DNA of 64,000 bases from Archivesica marissinica (GCA_014843695.1 CM026403.1:45223645-45287644); one strand, 5' to 3'; positions 43,483 through 54,794 are shown, counted from the first letter of the stretch. Made by a program: numbers and translations. The notes: a model not told the origin generated them from the sequence alone.

Positions 43483-43763
43483 CGGATCTGTATTCCAGTG
43501 GTAACACGCTGGACTGGTAAACCAGGGATCGCAGGTTCGATCCCCCCGTCTGACCCTAATAAAATTAACAGTCTTTCAGATGGGACGTTAAACCGAGGTC
43601 TCGTTTCGGTGCTTTACACCGTGCACGTAAAAGAACCAGATGAGACTCTGGAATGGGTCTCTGTCTGTATCATTGCACTATCCTCCAAAACTCTAAAATG
43701 ACTACTCTCTTCAGGAGGCGTCGCTGATATGAGCAACCGGTAGCGACGATAAATAAACGTAAA
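43483..43763 (+). mobile_element. SINE-1 copy
   Basis: Head CGGATCTGTATTCCAGTGGT, loop CTGGTAA with a following A (AACCAGGGATC), tail complete. Confidence 0.85.
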
Positions 43764-44029
43764 AAAACGTAATCCGCACTGTATTTGGTGTGCACAAGCC
43801 GTGTTAAGACATTCGTTCTCAGCTATACGATGTAACTCAGAGAACTTACAAATATAGTATGATAACCTAATAATAGCTGATACTTAGGATAAGGCATTAA
43901 AAACAGAAATTAGTAATTGGTGATGACTGGACAACTGTGACAATTGGAGGCTGTATTTTCTTCCTTTTCATGGTAGCACATCCTGAGATGATAACGGTTT
44001 ATTTTAGTGTTACGTCCCCACACCCCGAT

Positions 44030-44258
44030 TTGGTATGTATGCATATTCCATTAATGTCAAATCCCTTGCGGGGAGATAGGTCTACATGTTTTCCTGGGCA
44101 CGCTTAGCCGACCTATGTTGTTAACCAGTACTAAGCAATGTGTGTGTGAGGTGCCTTGCTCAATGACACTACATACGTGACCTGGCCGAGTATCGAACCC
44201 AGGACCGCTCGATTCCAAATCCGACGCTCTACCACTGGACCACGGATGCCACTTGGGC
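44030..44258 (-). mobile_element. SINE-4 copy
   Basis: Reverse complement has a tRNA-like head GTGGTCCAGTGGTAGAGCGT with B box GGGTTCGATACTCGG, body with TTGAGCAAGGCACC and TTGGTTAACAACATAGG-like sequence. It pairs with 55247-55440. Confidence 0.75.
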
Positions 44259-44528
44259 CGTACTTCATACGAGGAATGAATCGGAAAGTTAGCATTAGAA
44301 GCATCCCTATCGATCTGAAAGAAAGTTATGCTGGACTTCGTCACCACGCTAGTGTATAGCATGTGTCCCCGGAAATAAGCTCATCCGATCAAACGGAGAT
44401 GTTTGACTCCCCTCGGCTCAGAAATAGACATCCAGTCATTATTTGATGTCGGGAAATGAACTCTTCTGTAAAGTGATGCCCCCTCCCCCTCCACATAAGA
44501 AAGTTGCCTTAGTTGATGCTTGAAAGTG

Positions 44529-44545
44529 CCCCCCCCCCCCCCCAT
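44529..44545. repeat. C17 homopolymer
   Basis: An uninterrupted run of about 17 C (CCCCCCCCCCCCCCCCC); its length is likely unreliable. A G10 run lies at 21900. Confidence 0.85.
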
Positions 44546-44625
44546 AATACACATTACTCCCCGTCCATTGTTCGATATTGAACTCAACCACAAATTATCT
44601 ATAGATAAAATGTTGCCAATCACTA

Positions 44626-45309
44626 ATCCGTTCGTCCTGTGTGTGATCCGCTCGGTGTGTGTTGTAATCCGTTCGTCCTGTGTGTGATCCGCTCGGGGTG
44701 TGTTGTAATCAGTTCGTCTTGTGTGTGATCCGCTCGGGGTGTGTTGTAATCCGTTCGTCTTGTGTGTGATCCGCTCGGGGTGTGTTGTAATCCGTTCGTC
44801 TTGTGTGTGATCCGCTCGGGGTGTGTTGTAATCCGTTCGTCTTGTGTTGTAATCCGCATGGTATGTGTGATCCGCACGGGGTGTGTGATCCGCACGGGGT
44901 GTGTAATCCGCACGGGGTGTGTGATCCGCACGAGGTGTGTGATCCGCACGTGGTGTGTTGTAATCCGCTTGGGATATGTTGTAATCCACACGCGGTGTGT
45001 GATCCGCACGGGGTGTGTGATCCGCACGGTGTGTTTGTAACCGCTTGAATATGTTGTAATCCCACGTGGTGTGTGATCCGCACGGGGTGTGTTGTAATCC
45101 GCATGGTATGTGTGATCCACACGGGGTGTGTTGTAATCCGCACGGGGTGTGTGATCCGCACGGGGTGTGTAATCCGCTCGGGGTGTGTTGTAATCCGCAT
45201 GGTATGTGTGATCCGCACGGGGTGTGTTGTAATTCGCACGGGGTGTGTTGTAATCCATACGTGGTGTGTGACCCGCACGGGGTGTGTGATCCGCACGGGG
45301 TGTGTAATC
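44626..45309. repeat. Satellite 'ATCCGCACGGGGTGTGT', left block
   Basis: Units of 16 bp (GTGATCCGCACGGGGT) and 19 bp (GTTGTAATCCGCACGGGG). The first 220 bp form a 41-bp higher-order repeat with CCGTTCGTCTTGTGTGTGAT. The LINE begins at 45310. Confidence 0.95.
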
Positions 45310-45762
45310 TTAGTTTAAACATATTTTATTGCTTTCGAATAACATACATATACACAAAATGCACAATATACAACAAATGAAATGTAACGAATATTATATT
45401 AGTGAAACTGTTATAATTTATAAGAAGCAAATGGGTTGGGTCACAAATTTTACCAACATTAGTGACGACCCTCCCCTTAGATCAAACATATGTAACAGAA
45501 TGGGCAGACTTTTTCTACGATTCTTAAGAAGTAGCGTGCATAGTTTTGGAAATTTTAAATCAATTGATTTATTAATAACAATGTAAAAAATGTAGAGGAA
45601 AAACGGAAAGTCCAAAAAAAAAGAAAGAAAATATTTTCATAAAAAACAAAGATATGATTTTGTTGCTCGCATGTCCACGCCCTTAATCTAACTAAGATAA
45701 TATACTAGTACGTTCCATTGCTCTTGGAATAGACAGTAATTAGGTAACTAACTACACATCCT

Positions 45763-46416
45763 TTAGTTAACAGCAAAACGTTTAGTTTGTTTGATATAAT
45801 TTTGTACATGTGTAAAGATAGTTTCGTTCTCGTTATCTGGTAGGTTTCTGAATCCGTAGAGTAGTTTATCCGTATTTAGAGGATGATGCTGACGTGTGTC
45901 AATAAACAGTTGTCGGCGTAGTAACGAAAATATAGGGCACCTGAAGAAATAATGTTCTGCATTCTCAATATTGTGTCCACATTCACACTTTGCGTTATCA
46001 CGTAAGTGATTATTGAATAAATCTGCGTTTAAATTACTGCATTTATTACGTATTCTTGCATGAAGGACCTGATATAATCTTTCCCCAGACATGTAGAACG
46101 TGGGCACTGTTGGGGGTTTGAATTTTTGCTTTAGCTTATATTTAAAGGCTGATATCGAATCCGTATTTCGTAAATGCAAATCAAGATTATTCCACAGTTT
46201 AACAGACGACGGTATAACTGATTTTGAAAATATTTCAAGCCGGCGTGTAACAGTAGCATAATCATTAAAATGTCTTAACCTGTAGGTATTAGTTTCTAAT
46301 ACAGTATTAGGAAATTGATCAGATAGATAACTTGGTAATTCTCCGTGGTTATATTTGTAAACTAAGGTTAGTTTTTGCATGTCTTCTTTCCGATAAGGAA
46401 ACCCAACCAATTTCAT
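45763..46416 (-). pseudogene. LINE ORF2 C-terminal part, displaced by a frameshift
   Basis: Continuation of ORF2 in another frame, overlapping its end at 46349-46416. It reads MQKLTLVYKYNHGELPSYLS, then SVIPSSVKLWNNLD and RIRNKCSNLNADLFNNHLRD, then a CxC...H...C set (CECGHNIENAEHYFFRCPIF), a zinc-knuckle-like C-terminus common in these LINEs. The break is explained by CATATG having become CATG. Apart from this the C-terminus is open to its stop at 45763. Confidence 0.85.
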
Positions 46417-49162
46417 GAAGTAATCTTTCTATTGATACAGATCTGGTTAAGCCGGTTACAATTCTTGCTGCATCATACTGTATTTTGTCTAATAACTCTT
46501 TTTCGTATAGGGTGCAACTATCCCAAACTACCGATGCATATTCAATAATCGGTCTTAGATATGAAATATAAATTTGATTCAATGTTTTCCGTTTAAGTTT
46601 AAATTTTAACATTCTCATGGTTCCTAGATACCGTGCAGTGGAGGAAGTTATATTCGTAATATGTTCGTGCCATGATCCATCATTGTTTAAAGTAACGCCT
46701 AAATGTGTATGAGAACTAACGAATGCCAAGTGAATATTTTTGAAGGAAAGTGCGGGTAAGTTACGGTTGGTTTTTGCAAGTGTTAAAAACATAGCTTCAG
46801 TTTTGGATAGATTGAATTTTACAAGCCATTGTTTCGCCCAATGAGATAAAATATTCAAGTCAGAATTCAATGTTGTCTCGATATGATTTATATCGTGAGA
46901 TGAGACAGCTAATGAGCTATCATCAGCAAATAAACGTGTTACACTAGAGAGGGAATCTGCGATGTCATTTACGTATATTAAAAATAACAATGGACCTAGC
47001 ACCGAACCCTGTGGTACACCGGCGTTAATGGTTTTCTCTTCTGAAAAAGTGGAACCTACAAACACTTTTTGAGTACGATTGGCAAGGTAACTAGCAATCC
47101 ATTTAATAATGTCACCGGAAAAACCATTTTGCTTCAGCTTGAAAATAAGACTCTTATGCCAGACACGATCAAATGCTTTGCTGATGTCGCAGAAGACAAT
47201 ACACGTGGATTTTCTTTCATCAAAAGCTTTGCAGATTTGATGATATATATCTATTAGTTGGTATACTGTAGAATGTCCAGGAACAAATCCTGACTGGTGT
47301 TTGTATATAAGTTCATTTTCATGCAGAAAATTATAAAAATATTTAAACATAACACGCTCCATTACTTTACCTAGACAACTGATAAGTGACACTGGTCTGT
47401 AGTTGGATGGGCTAGATTTTTCACCCTTCTTAAACAATGGCATTACATTTGCATTTTTCCAGCATTCGGGGTATGTACTAAGTTCTATAGATCTGTTGAA
47501 CAAAATAATCAATGGTTTACAAAGAGTAAAGCGGGATTCTTTCAGCATCCGGTGACTTATTTCATCCGGTCCACTCGCTTTATTGGCAACAAGATTTGAA
47601 AGAACATCAATTACATCTTGTTCAGTTATTGCCACATTAGTCAAATAGTTATCAGTTTTTTTAATAAAGTTGGGTAATGTAGCTTGTGTGTCATCGATAT
47701 TTGAAATTGATACAAAGAGATCATTCAAAGTACTGGCCTTCTCTTTATCTGTAAATGCAAGCGAGTCACCATCTTTAATTAGAGGTGGTATGGATTCACA
47801 ATTTGAAGAGTTTTCTTTAACTAGTAATTTTACTATTTTCCAATACTGACGAGGATTCGAAGATTTGCAATCACTGAGAGTAAATTCAATATTGTTAAAG
47901 AAGATTTCTTTAACATGTTTTTTCATGTTGTTTATTTTATTTCTCAGTTTTTTAAATTTGTCCCAATCTGAAAGTTTCCCAGAAGATACAGCTAATCGCT
48001 TTTGTCTGTCACGTTGCCTAGATACTGTTCTAATCTCTGAGTTGTACCAAGGTTTGTCATTTGGACGAATTGTTGCAACACTGTTGGGTATACACGATTT
48101 TGCCAATTTTAAAAATATTTCTGTAAATTCACTGGCTGCAGTATTAACATCAGTGGAATTTAAAAATGACCAGTCCGTACTACGAACAGTTCTATTGAGT
48201 AAATCAAAATGTGCACGCTTGTAATTCCACACGCGTCGTTTGAAAGGTGTACTGGAAAGAGAATCAATTTTGATATATGCAAATGTTCCAAAGTGGTCGC
48301 TTGTGTTCTTTTTCGTATTAAATATCCCCGAATGTAAGCAATGTAGAGAAGATGATATACCAATAGGATCTATTAACGTTTGTGAATACGGGCTTACCCT
48401 GGTGGGTTCTCTTATCACATTAACCATATTGTTTAACAACAAAATGTCTTTAAATTTATGATTGGTAGCATTCAATTGATCTTCATTAACATCCCCTACA
48501 AAAATAATGTTATTAGATAATTCAAGAGCCTTATCGATGCAAATATTAATCCTTTCCCACATCTCAACACTAAAATGTGGTGGTCGATACAGATTACATA
48601 ATAAATATGTCCGGGTTTGGTCTTTAGCTTCAATCCAAATCGATGCAGGTAAAATGTTTTCAAGTTCTATATTTCTTACCGAGTAAACTCTAGACGAAAC
48701 ATATACTAACAAACCCCCAGAATTAATTGTATTGTCTTTACGATATATGTTATCAAATCCATCAAGATATAGGAAGTTGTCATGAATATCAGCAGACAAT
48801 TTGCTTTCTGTGAAGCAGAGCATATCAAAGTCCAAAAAGTGTGTTTTAATGTAATCAAATTTATTTCTTATGCTTCTTATATTTTGATGAAAAACTGAAA
48901 GGCATGTATCACCAACTTCTGGTCCTGGATTTACCTCAACATCACCTGATACAATTAGTAAACATTTTGCGATCATTAAGAAATACAAATTATTAATAGT
49001 GCTGAGAAATAAGGAATCTCCTGCAGCGATATCACTCTGTATGTTACTACATACTACTAACATAATGTTGAATACGCAGTAGTAATTCACTGTGTTAACA
49101 AATAATATACTTATGATCATAATACAAAAGCGTAAACATGAACGTGCCCCTGTAGTTATCAA
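46349..49162 (-). CDS. LINE ORF2: APE endonuclease and reverse transcriptase, with N-terminal 2A-like motif
   Basis: A 937-residue frame. Residues 1-70 are hydrophobic and end CLLIVSGDVEVNPGP; DVEVNPGP (residues 74-81, at 48920-48943) matches the 2A ribosome-skipping consensus D-[VI]-E-x-N-P-G-P. Residues about 88-310 are an APE-type endonuclease (HQNIRSIRNK, TESKL, LYRPP, GDVNED, SDH). The reverse transcriptase spans about 540-830, with YRPVSLISCLGKVMERV, QSGFVPGHST, DISKAFDRVWH, GVPQGSVLGPLLFLIYVND and the catalytic LFADDSS (FADD form, usual for CR1-like elements). The frame ends at ERRHAKTN because a dinucleotide appears lost there; the next frame carries on. Confidence 0.9.
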   Translation of the reverse strand: MITTGARSCLRFCIMIISILFVNTVNYYCVFNIMLVVCSNIQSDIAAGDSLFLSTINNLYFLMIAKCLLIVSGDVEVNPGPEVGDTCLSVFHQNIRSIRNKFDYIKTHFLDFDMLCFTESKLSADIHDNFLYLDGFDNIYRKDNTINSGGLLVYVSSRVYSVRNIELENILPASIWIEAKDQTRTYLLCNLYRPPHFSVEMWERINICIDKALELSNNIIFVGDVNEDQLNATNHKFKDILLLNNMVNVIREPTRVSPYSQTLIDPIGISSSLHCLHSGIFNTKKNTSDHFGTFAYIKIDSLSSTPFKRRVWNYKRAHFDLLNRTVRSTDWSFLNSTDVNTAASEFTEIFLKLAKSCIPNSVATIRPNDKPWYNSEIRTVSRQRDRQKRLAVSSGKLSDWDKFKKLRNKINNMKKHVKEIFFNNIEFTLSDCKSSNPRQYWKIVKLLVKENSSNCESIPPLIKDGDSLAFTDKEKASTLNDLFVSISNIDDTQATLPNFIKKTDNYLTNVAITEQDVIDVLSNLVANKASGPDEISHRMLKESRFTLCKPLIILFNRSIELSTYPECWKNANVMPLFKKGEKSSPSNYRPVSLISCLGKVMERVMFKYFYNFLHENELIYKHQSGFVPGHSTVYQLIDIYHQICKAFDERKSTCIVFCDISKAFDRVWHKSLIFKLKQNGFSGDIIKWIASYLANRTQKVFVGSTFSEEKTINAGVPQGSVLGPLLFLIYVNDIADSLSSVTRLFADDSSLAVSSHDINHIETTLNSDLNILSHWAKQWLVKFNLSKTEAMFLTLAKTNRNLPALSFKNIHLAFVSSHTHLGVTLNNDGSWHEHITNITSSTARYLGTMRMLKFKLKRKTLNQIYISYLRPIIEYASVVWDSCTLYEKELLDKIQYDAARIVTGLTRSVSIERLLHEIGWVSLSERRHAKTNLSLQI

Positions 49163-49672
49163 ATTGATAAGATACTGTAAACTATGTTAGTGTAATACAT
49201 ATTGTATGCGTATACACTGCCTTGATATGTGAAATAGTCCAATGGCCGATCTATATGCAATTAAATCAGTCACCTATAAGGATACAGTACCACTGTACTG
49301 AACAGACCGACCGACCAATGGACCAATTTAACATACATATCTACCAAATAGCATGGACGTAATAGAATATAAACACAAAGGCGTGGCGAAGCGAGTAAAA
49401 ACACAAAATAAACGCAACAGTAAAACATTACACTATCTCACTTTCTGTAAATAGTGCGAGAATAAATTTCTAGACTGGTAAATATATATGTAGCATACAA
49501 TGATTTGTTTTAGACACACATTTTGGAGTTTTAATAGATACATGACAATATATTGTAAATATATTAGAAAACAGAATTCAGATAATGAATTCATAAGTAC
49601 TCAATATATTCCATCTGAAACAGCTTAGGTGATACTCAAGTGCTTTTCAAAAGTTGCGTGCCAGCAAAGCAA

Positions 49673-49731
<59 letters not shown>

Positions 49732-50736
49732 AATAACATGATACGTGCGCAATTACACTCAATTACATCAACATTAATATCTGCACTCTATGATCTTACT
49801 ATTGGACCACACATATGCAGACATGCTATTGGGTTTACTGACAGACACTATTAAATATACACAAAGAATAAGACAATCGAAACGAAATTGTATGGGCAGC
49901 CCTATGACAGACGGGCACTCAGACAGACAGACAGACGTACATACACACTAACACATATTTATATGAGCGGACCAACCTGTAATTGGACTCATACACAGAC
50001 AGACAGTAAAGTTAATGGCTAGCATGCAGGAAAGCGGACTGAACCTATCAAACATATACAATCAGCAACAACAAAAAACAACCAACAACAATAGTTATAT
50101 ACAATAATAGCGAACGCGCAAAATACATGTATATACTACAGATAGGGCCATAAATCTGTGAAATAATGTAATTAACTTATAATAGAAACTCATCAGATTT
50201 ATAAATATTGAAAATTAAACAAGTTCGTTACTAATTTCACTACATCTAATAATTAAATCTTATCGAGGAAAGGTAAGGACGAATACTGTAGTTTTCGTCT
50301 CCCATTTTATATGTTCGTGTAATTCGTGACTAGCAAGGATATTTGACATTAACATCCAGTGATCATTTATACAATTATGTGGAGCAACTAACTTATGTAA
50401 AACTGTGTGAAGTAGAAAGTTATGAATTTGATATTAAATTACGTTTTGTGAAAAACTATAATGATGTCATATTCTATCTAAGAAAAAGCCAGTAAAATTT
50501 GTTAATAGTGTTATATATGGATTATCGTCTGCTAACGGTATGTATATTCGTGTGTTCCGCAAAACTGTTGAATGAACACGGTGAGATAATCTTCAATAGC
50601 ACAGGTATTCGTTATTATATCATACACACAGGTAGCATACATTTATGACACTTGTAAATAATGTGTAAAGAACGGGGTCACTTTCTAGCACGCACTTTGT
50701 TTATAAACACAGTTGACAGCAGCTGTCAAATTATTT
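49163..50736 (-). other. Spacer between LINE ORF1 and ORF2
   Basis: Non-coding, AT-rich, with the (AT)n run and TACATATAT tracts. It lies inside the outer boundaries of the 6.5-kb LINE, so it is either a long inter-ORF region or a later insertion; no second set of target duplications was seen. Confidence 0.5.
49674..49729. repeat. (AT)n microsatellite in the LINE spacer
   Basis: ATATAT run of about 55 bp between ORF1 and ORF2 of the 6.5-kb LINE. Confidence 0.9.
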
Positions 50737-51606
50737 ACATGGAGGTTGTTTGTCCCTAATCTGCTGAATCTCATCCATGTCCATCACTAGGCGACCCGTA
50801 CGTTCTGTCTCTAACTGCACATACACTCTACAGCCTGCTACCCATGTCTTCGTGATTAAATTGTCTCGTTTGAGTTGTCAAGCGTGATAGGACAACGATT
50901 CACGATAAGGAGTCAAATTCTCCTGCACGAAAATGCCATCTGACAGTTCCTTACGTGCAGCATACAGACGCTGCCTCGCCTTCGAATTTGTAAATTTTAC
51001 AATAACTTTTCTGTTGTAGTTGTCGATAGGCTTACCCTTTCTGTGGCATTTATCAATGTCTGTTGCACATAATCTGATGCCTCTATTCTTGGCTTGTTCC
51101 AATATTTTGGACTCTACATCCTCATCTGTTTTACCAGTGTCCCCTGGGATGCCTGTAATATCCAGGTTCATTCGTCGGCCATACTGTGCCAACTCATCGC
51201 CCTCTAATTTCGTCGTTTTAGCTCAGCCTTGAGTTGTGAGTTCTCCGACCTGAGAGAAACTACCTCGTCCCTCAGGGCCCGTGTCTCTTGGCGTACAAAC
51301 TCATACAGTTCTGATTTCAGCTCGTGAACGATATCATCATGAAGCTGCGATTTCAGATCCTTAATCAAATTAGGAGCTAACTGAGCACTCAACTCTTTTA
51401 GGTCATCTGGGGTAAATGTTGTCATTGTAGATGATATGGGCGGGGCTATCGGCTCCGTTTCAGAACCACACGCCTCGTAATAATCAGTGCCTCCACCGTC
51501 ACCGTATTGTCACTATCTGGAAGTTTTGGAAATTTTATTGGTTTATGTTTTTTCTTATTCAATGTTTTACCTGGCGAGGAATTTTGTCGTTTACGCCTTC
51601 CCATTG
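50737..51606 (-). pseudogene. LINE ORF1 protein (coiled coil + RRM), broken
   Basis: Starts MGRRKRQNSSPGKTLNKKKH (basic). One frameshift near 51480 leads into STMTTFTPDDLKELSAQLAP and a coiled coil (SQLHDDIVHELKSELYEFVR through RSENSQLKAELKRRN). A second frameshift near 51205 follows, then ELAQYGRRMNLDITGIPGDT and an RNA-binding fold with KCHRKGKP, RKVIVKFTNSKARQRLYAAR and GIFVQENLT. A TGA at about 50880 sits where the frame otherwise continues QLKRDNLITKTWVAGCRVYV, so it looks like a CGA-to-TGA change. The layout matches L1-type ORF1p, an RNA-binding chaperone of the retrotransposition particle. Confidence 0.75.
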
Positions 51607-51842
51607 ATAAGTCATACCTCAACACAGGTAAGTCAGGTAAACAATGTAAGCATTCAGGTGATAGTAAATTTCAAGGCAATTAGTGACAATGATCAGTTCT
51701 ACATTGTCCAGTACTTAGTATTCTGTAATATATTCCATGATAACATATCTATGTTAGATTACCATCTAGAAATTTGAAGGAATTTGCCAATGTTTACATT
51801 TTTTTCGTCTCCGACATTTTGTTTTCGACCGGATGTGTCAAA

Positions 51843-52332
51843 GGTGTGTAATCCGCACGGGATGTGTGATCCGCACGGGGTGTGTTGTAATCCGCATGGT
51901 ATGTGTGATCCGCACGGGGTGTGTTGCAATCCGTACGTGGTGTGTTGCAATCCGCACTGGGTGTGTTGCAATCCGCACGGGGTGTTGCAATCCGCACGGG
52001 GTGTGTTGTAATCCGCACGGGGTGTGTTGCAATCCGCACGGGGTGTGTGATCCGCATGGGATGTGTGATCCGCACGGGTGTGTGTATCCGCATGGTGTGT
52101 GATCCGCACTGGGTGTGTTGCAATCCGCACGGGGTGTGTTGCAATCCGCACGGGGGTGTGTTGCAATCCGCACGGGGGTGTTGCAATCCGCACGGGGTGT
52201 GTTGTAAACCGCACGGGGTGTGTGATCCGCATGGGATGTGTTTTAATCCGCACGGGGTGTGTTTTAATCCGCACGGGGTGTGTGATCCGCATGGGATGTG
52301 TGATCCGCACGGGGGTGGGTGTAATCCGTATA
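51843..52332. repeat. Satellite 'ATCCGCACGGGGTGTGT', right block
   Basis: Same 16/19-bp units as 44626-45309 in the same orientation, with GTTGCAATCC variants. It is the other half of one array split by the LINE. It ends 200 bp from SLC5A exon 1. Confidence 0.95.
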
Positions 52333-52533
52333 CAATGAGGAATTCCTGTATTGATGTCCGTCATATCCATGCTATTATATCTAGAGGAAATAGGTTTCAA
52401 CTTAGGTGATGTATCGACGAACGACAGCACTTCCGGCAAATCACATACGAGTGTGTTATTTTAAACTACTAATTGAATAAATGACAAAATATTCAAATGA
52501 ATCAGATTTAAATAAGTTGAACGAAGTACTCAC

Positions 52534-52650
52534 CCAGAATCCGACGGCTAACACAAGTAGAAAATATACGACGACGACGAGAATATCTCCCCAATGGCTT
52601 AATCCAGCTTGTGTGGATATTTCGCCGGTATCCGACGGCGTAGTCGACAT
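52534..52650 (-). CDS. SLC5A-type sodium/glucose cotransporter, exon 1 (start of gene)
   Basis: First coding exon of a Na+-coupled solute transporter of the SLC5 (SGLT) family, a plasma-membrane symporter that moves sugars or similar solutes with sodium. It encodes 39 residues. The first 20 are a short polar N-terminus; the rest (GDILVVVVYFLLVLAVGFW) is the first membrane helix, in the place SGLTs have W-[AG]-D-I-V-V-[VI]-x-x-Y-F. The ATG at 52650 is chosen because the next in-frame upstream candidate is TTG, not ATG. The exon ends TGG|GTGAGT in phase 0. The eight exons in this window join to 284 open codons, roughly the first half of an SGLT (about 600-700 residues); the rest lies left of position 1. 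SLC5A9/A10-like members are closest by eye, but the subfamily and substrate are inference. Confidence 0.9.
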
Positions 52651-54235
52651 GTTGCGGAAGAACAAACGCCGACAATACCTTGTGGTGCGACAATACCTTG
52701 TGATGTGTACACGTTTAGTGACCAGATGCTGGTCCTAGGCCTTGTACAACCCGATACAGGAAACAGTCTATACTTTGTGAAATCTGATACGTTTATTAGA
52801 GATCGTCACTGTATCCTCCTTCCATGCAAACTAATCCCCCAGAATGCCCAGCTTAAAATGTTCATAATACGTATGCACAAGCGTACTTGGAGTTGGTAAA
52901 TAACTGAATGTACTGTGTGCCCAACCAGATAAAGTATTACATCCCCTCTTTGCTACAATAAACATTTAATTGACCTAGATACTCCGTTGAATTTGTTTAA
53001 ACATGCAGTATAAAACTGACATAGACATTAGCGTAAGCATAACCCAGGTCTCTCCGCTACAGCGTGCACGTCGTGACCTAGGCACAGCTCACAGCAGGAA
53101 TATGGGTCAAGGACTTCGCTGACGGAAGCCGCGCTATCGGATCAGCAGAAGTCGCGTGACTCTACACGAGTATAAACACAGTAACTTACCTACTTGGCGA
53201 GACAGCAATGCTCGGTGCTGGCGACGGCGGATAGCTGGTTTAGTTTTTAGCCGGCTCCTTCAATGGGACGGTTCTCTTTCAAGGAAGTAGTTGGGACGTT
53301 GACTTCTTGGTGGGCGCGAGGACCACAGCGAAGAAACCTGAACCATTATTGCTGCTGTGAGCCGACAAATCGTGGAGGATACCGCCTTAAAAGGGACCCC
53401 TTCGAAAAATGGATACAGGATGTGTCAGACTGAGAAGAACGGAAGCTGCCTCTCCAGTTGTCAATATAAGCAACTTAGATGACAACGTAATGTACTTAGA
53501 GAAACCAGTCGCCCAAATGCCTCGGCGGAGGTGACTATAAAGAAAACTATATCGTTCGTTCGTAAGTATAACTTATGAAAATACAATGAACTATTAGACT
53601 ATAAAGCATATTCGTAGATGATCATCCCAATACATATACGCAGAAGGCAAATAAACCAGTTGAGGCCTATGATCAAGTCGGGCCAGTGGTCCAGTGATTA
53701 ACACGCTGGAATGAGAATCCAGGTTGGATCTAAGCAATAATTCCGGTCCAGTATAACCGTTAATCAGGAGGGGGAAATTGAACTTCCATTTCAAGATTGC
53801 GGCCATCTTGAATTTCAAATCGTAACAGTTAGAGCTATTTTGATCTACTTGTTGTCTCGATATTCCCTACAAAGTTTCATCAAAAATGACCAAGCGATTG
53901 AGGAGAAGTCGAAAATAAGATGAGTTTAGTCTAAACGGTATTTATTCAATTATAAATTTTACAAATAATTAAGTATATATAATTATATAATATACACGCC
54001 ATACCTAATAACACACTTTTTTGTATTAATTCCTTTCCAGGAAGATAGTTCTATAATCAAATTGATGCTAGATTGCTTGGATTTACTATTTGTCCCGGTG
54101 CTTCGACAACAATGGCTAGGCAATTTAGTGATGTCGTATGCTGCAACTGTGAAGTGACGACAAAAAGACGACACACGCTGCTCCAATACACAATACATTG
54201 ACATCGTCGCTCATATATAATGGTGAAGCACGGAG
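52651..54235. other. SLC5A upstream region; possible 5' UTR exon
   Basis: No coding gene seen. A GC-richer block, about 53040-53540, stands out from the AT-rich background. On the minus strand CGCCAAGTAG|GTAAGTTAC at about 53185-53200 is a strong donor that could end a non-coding first exon of the SLC5A gene. A SINE head fragment (GGTCCAGTGATTAACACGCT) lies near 53690. Confidence 0.3.
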
Positions 54236-54468
54236 GATACGGTTCGATCTCCCGTCTGACCCTAATACAATTAACAGTCTTTCAGTTGGGGCTTTAATCC
54301 GAGGTCTCGTGTCGGTGCTGTACACCGTGCACGTAAAAGAATTTGATTCTGGAATGGGTGTCTGTCTGTATCATGCACTATACTCCAAAAATCTAAAACG
54401 ACTAATCTCTTCTGCAGATGTCGCTCATATGGGCAACAGGTAGCGACGATACATAAACGTAAAACACA
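54236..54468 (+). mobile_element. SINE-1 copy, 5' part missing
   Basis: Starts at the B box (GGTTCGATCTCCCGTCTGAC) and runs to the tail AGCGACGATACATAAACGTA. It faces the next copy tail to tail, 17 bp apart. Confidence 0.8.
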
Positions 54469-54484
54469 CATGATAAGTTTTTGT

Positions 54485-54757
54485 TTGTTTTACGTTTATT
54501 TATCGTCGCTACCGGTTGCCCATATGAGCGACGCTTCCTGAAGAAATGTTGGAGGATAGTGCAATGATACAGACAGAGACCCATTCAGAGTCTCCTCTGG
54601 TTCTTTTACGTGCACGACGTAATGCACCGACACGAGACCTAGGTTTGAAGTCCCATCTGAAAGACTGTTAATTTTATTAGGTTCAGACGGGGGATCGAAC
54701 CTGCGATCCCTGGATTACCATGTCAGCGTGTTACCACTGGACTACAGATCCGTCTGT
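54485..54757 (-). mobile_element. SINE-1 copy
   Basis: Complete minus-strand copy. With 54236-54468 it forms an inverted pair that could fold as a 230-bp stem in a transcript. Confidence 0.85.
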
Positions 54758-54794
54758 GACAGGATATGTCATCATCTACGTTATTAACTGCAAC

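Larger units (their letters stand above)
45310..51842 (-). mobile_element. CR1/L2-group LINE, about 6.5 kb, full-length insertion in satellite DNA
   Basis: Both ends abut the same satellite, and an identical 11-bp GGTGTGTAATC lies at 45299-45309 and 51843-51853. This fits a target-site duplication from target-primed reverse transcription, although the 11-mer also occurs in the satellite unit. Order on the minus strand: 5' UTR, ORF1 (51606 to about 50737), a 1.57-kb spacer with an (AT)n run at 49674-49729, ORF2 (49162 to 45763), and a 3' UTR ending in AATAAA at 45330-45325. The 3' UTR carries GGGGAGGG...CACTAATGTTG...GACCCAACCCATTTGC, also seen in three detached 3' ends in this window. ORF1 has two frameshifts and one in-frame stop; ORF2 has one frameshift, so this copy is inactive but young. 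Confidence 0.85.

Noticed and set aside
44381..45322. ORFs of 195-313 codons over the satellite
   Set aside because: Periodic translation of the ATCCGCACGG satellite; open in several frames at once.
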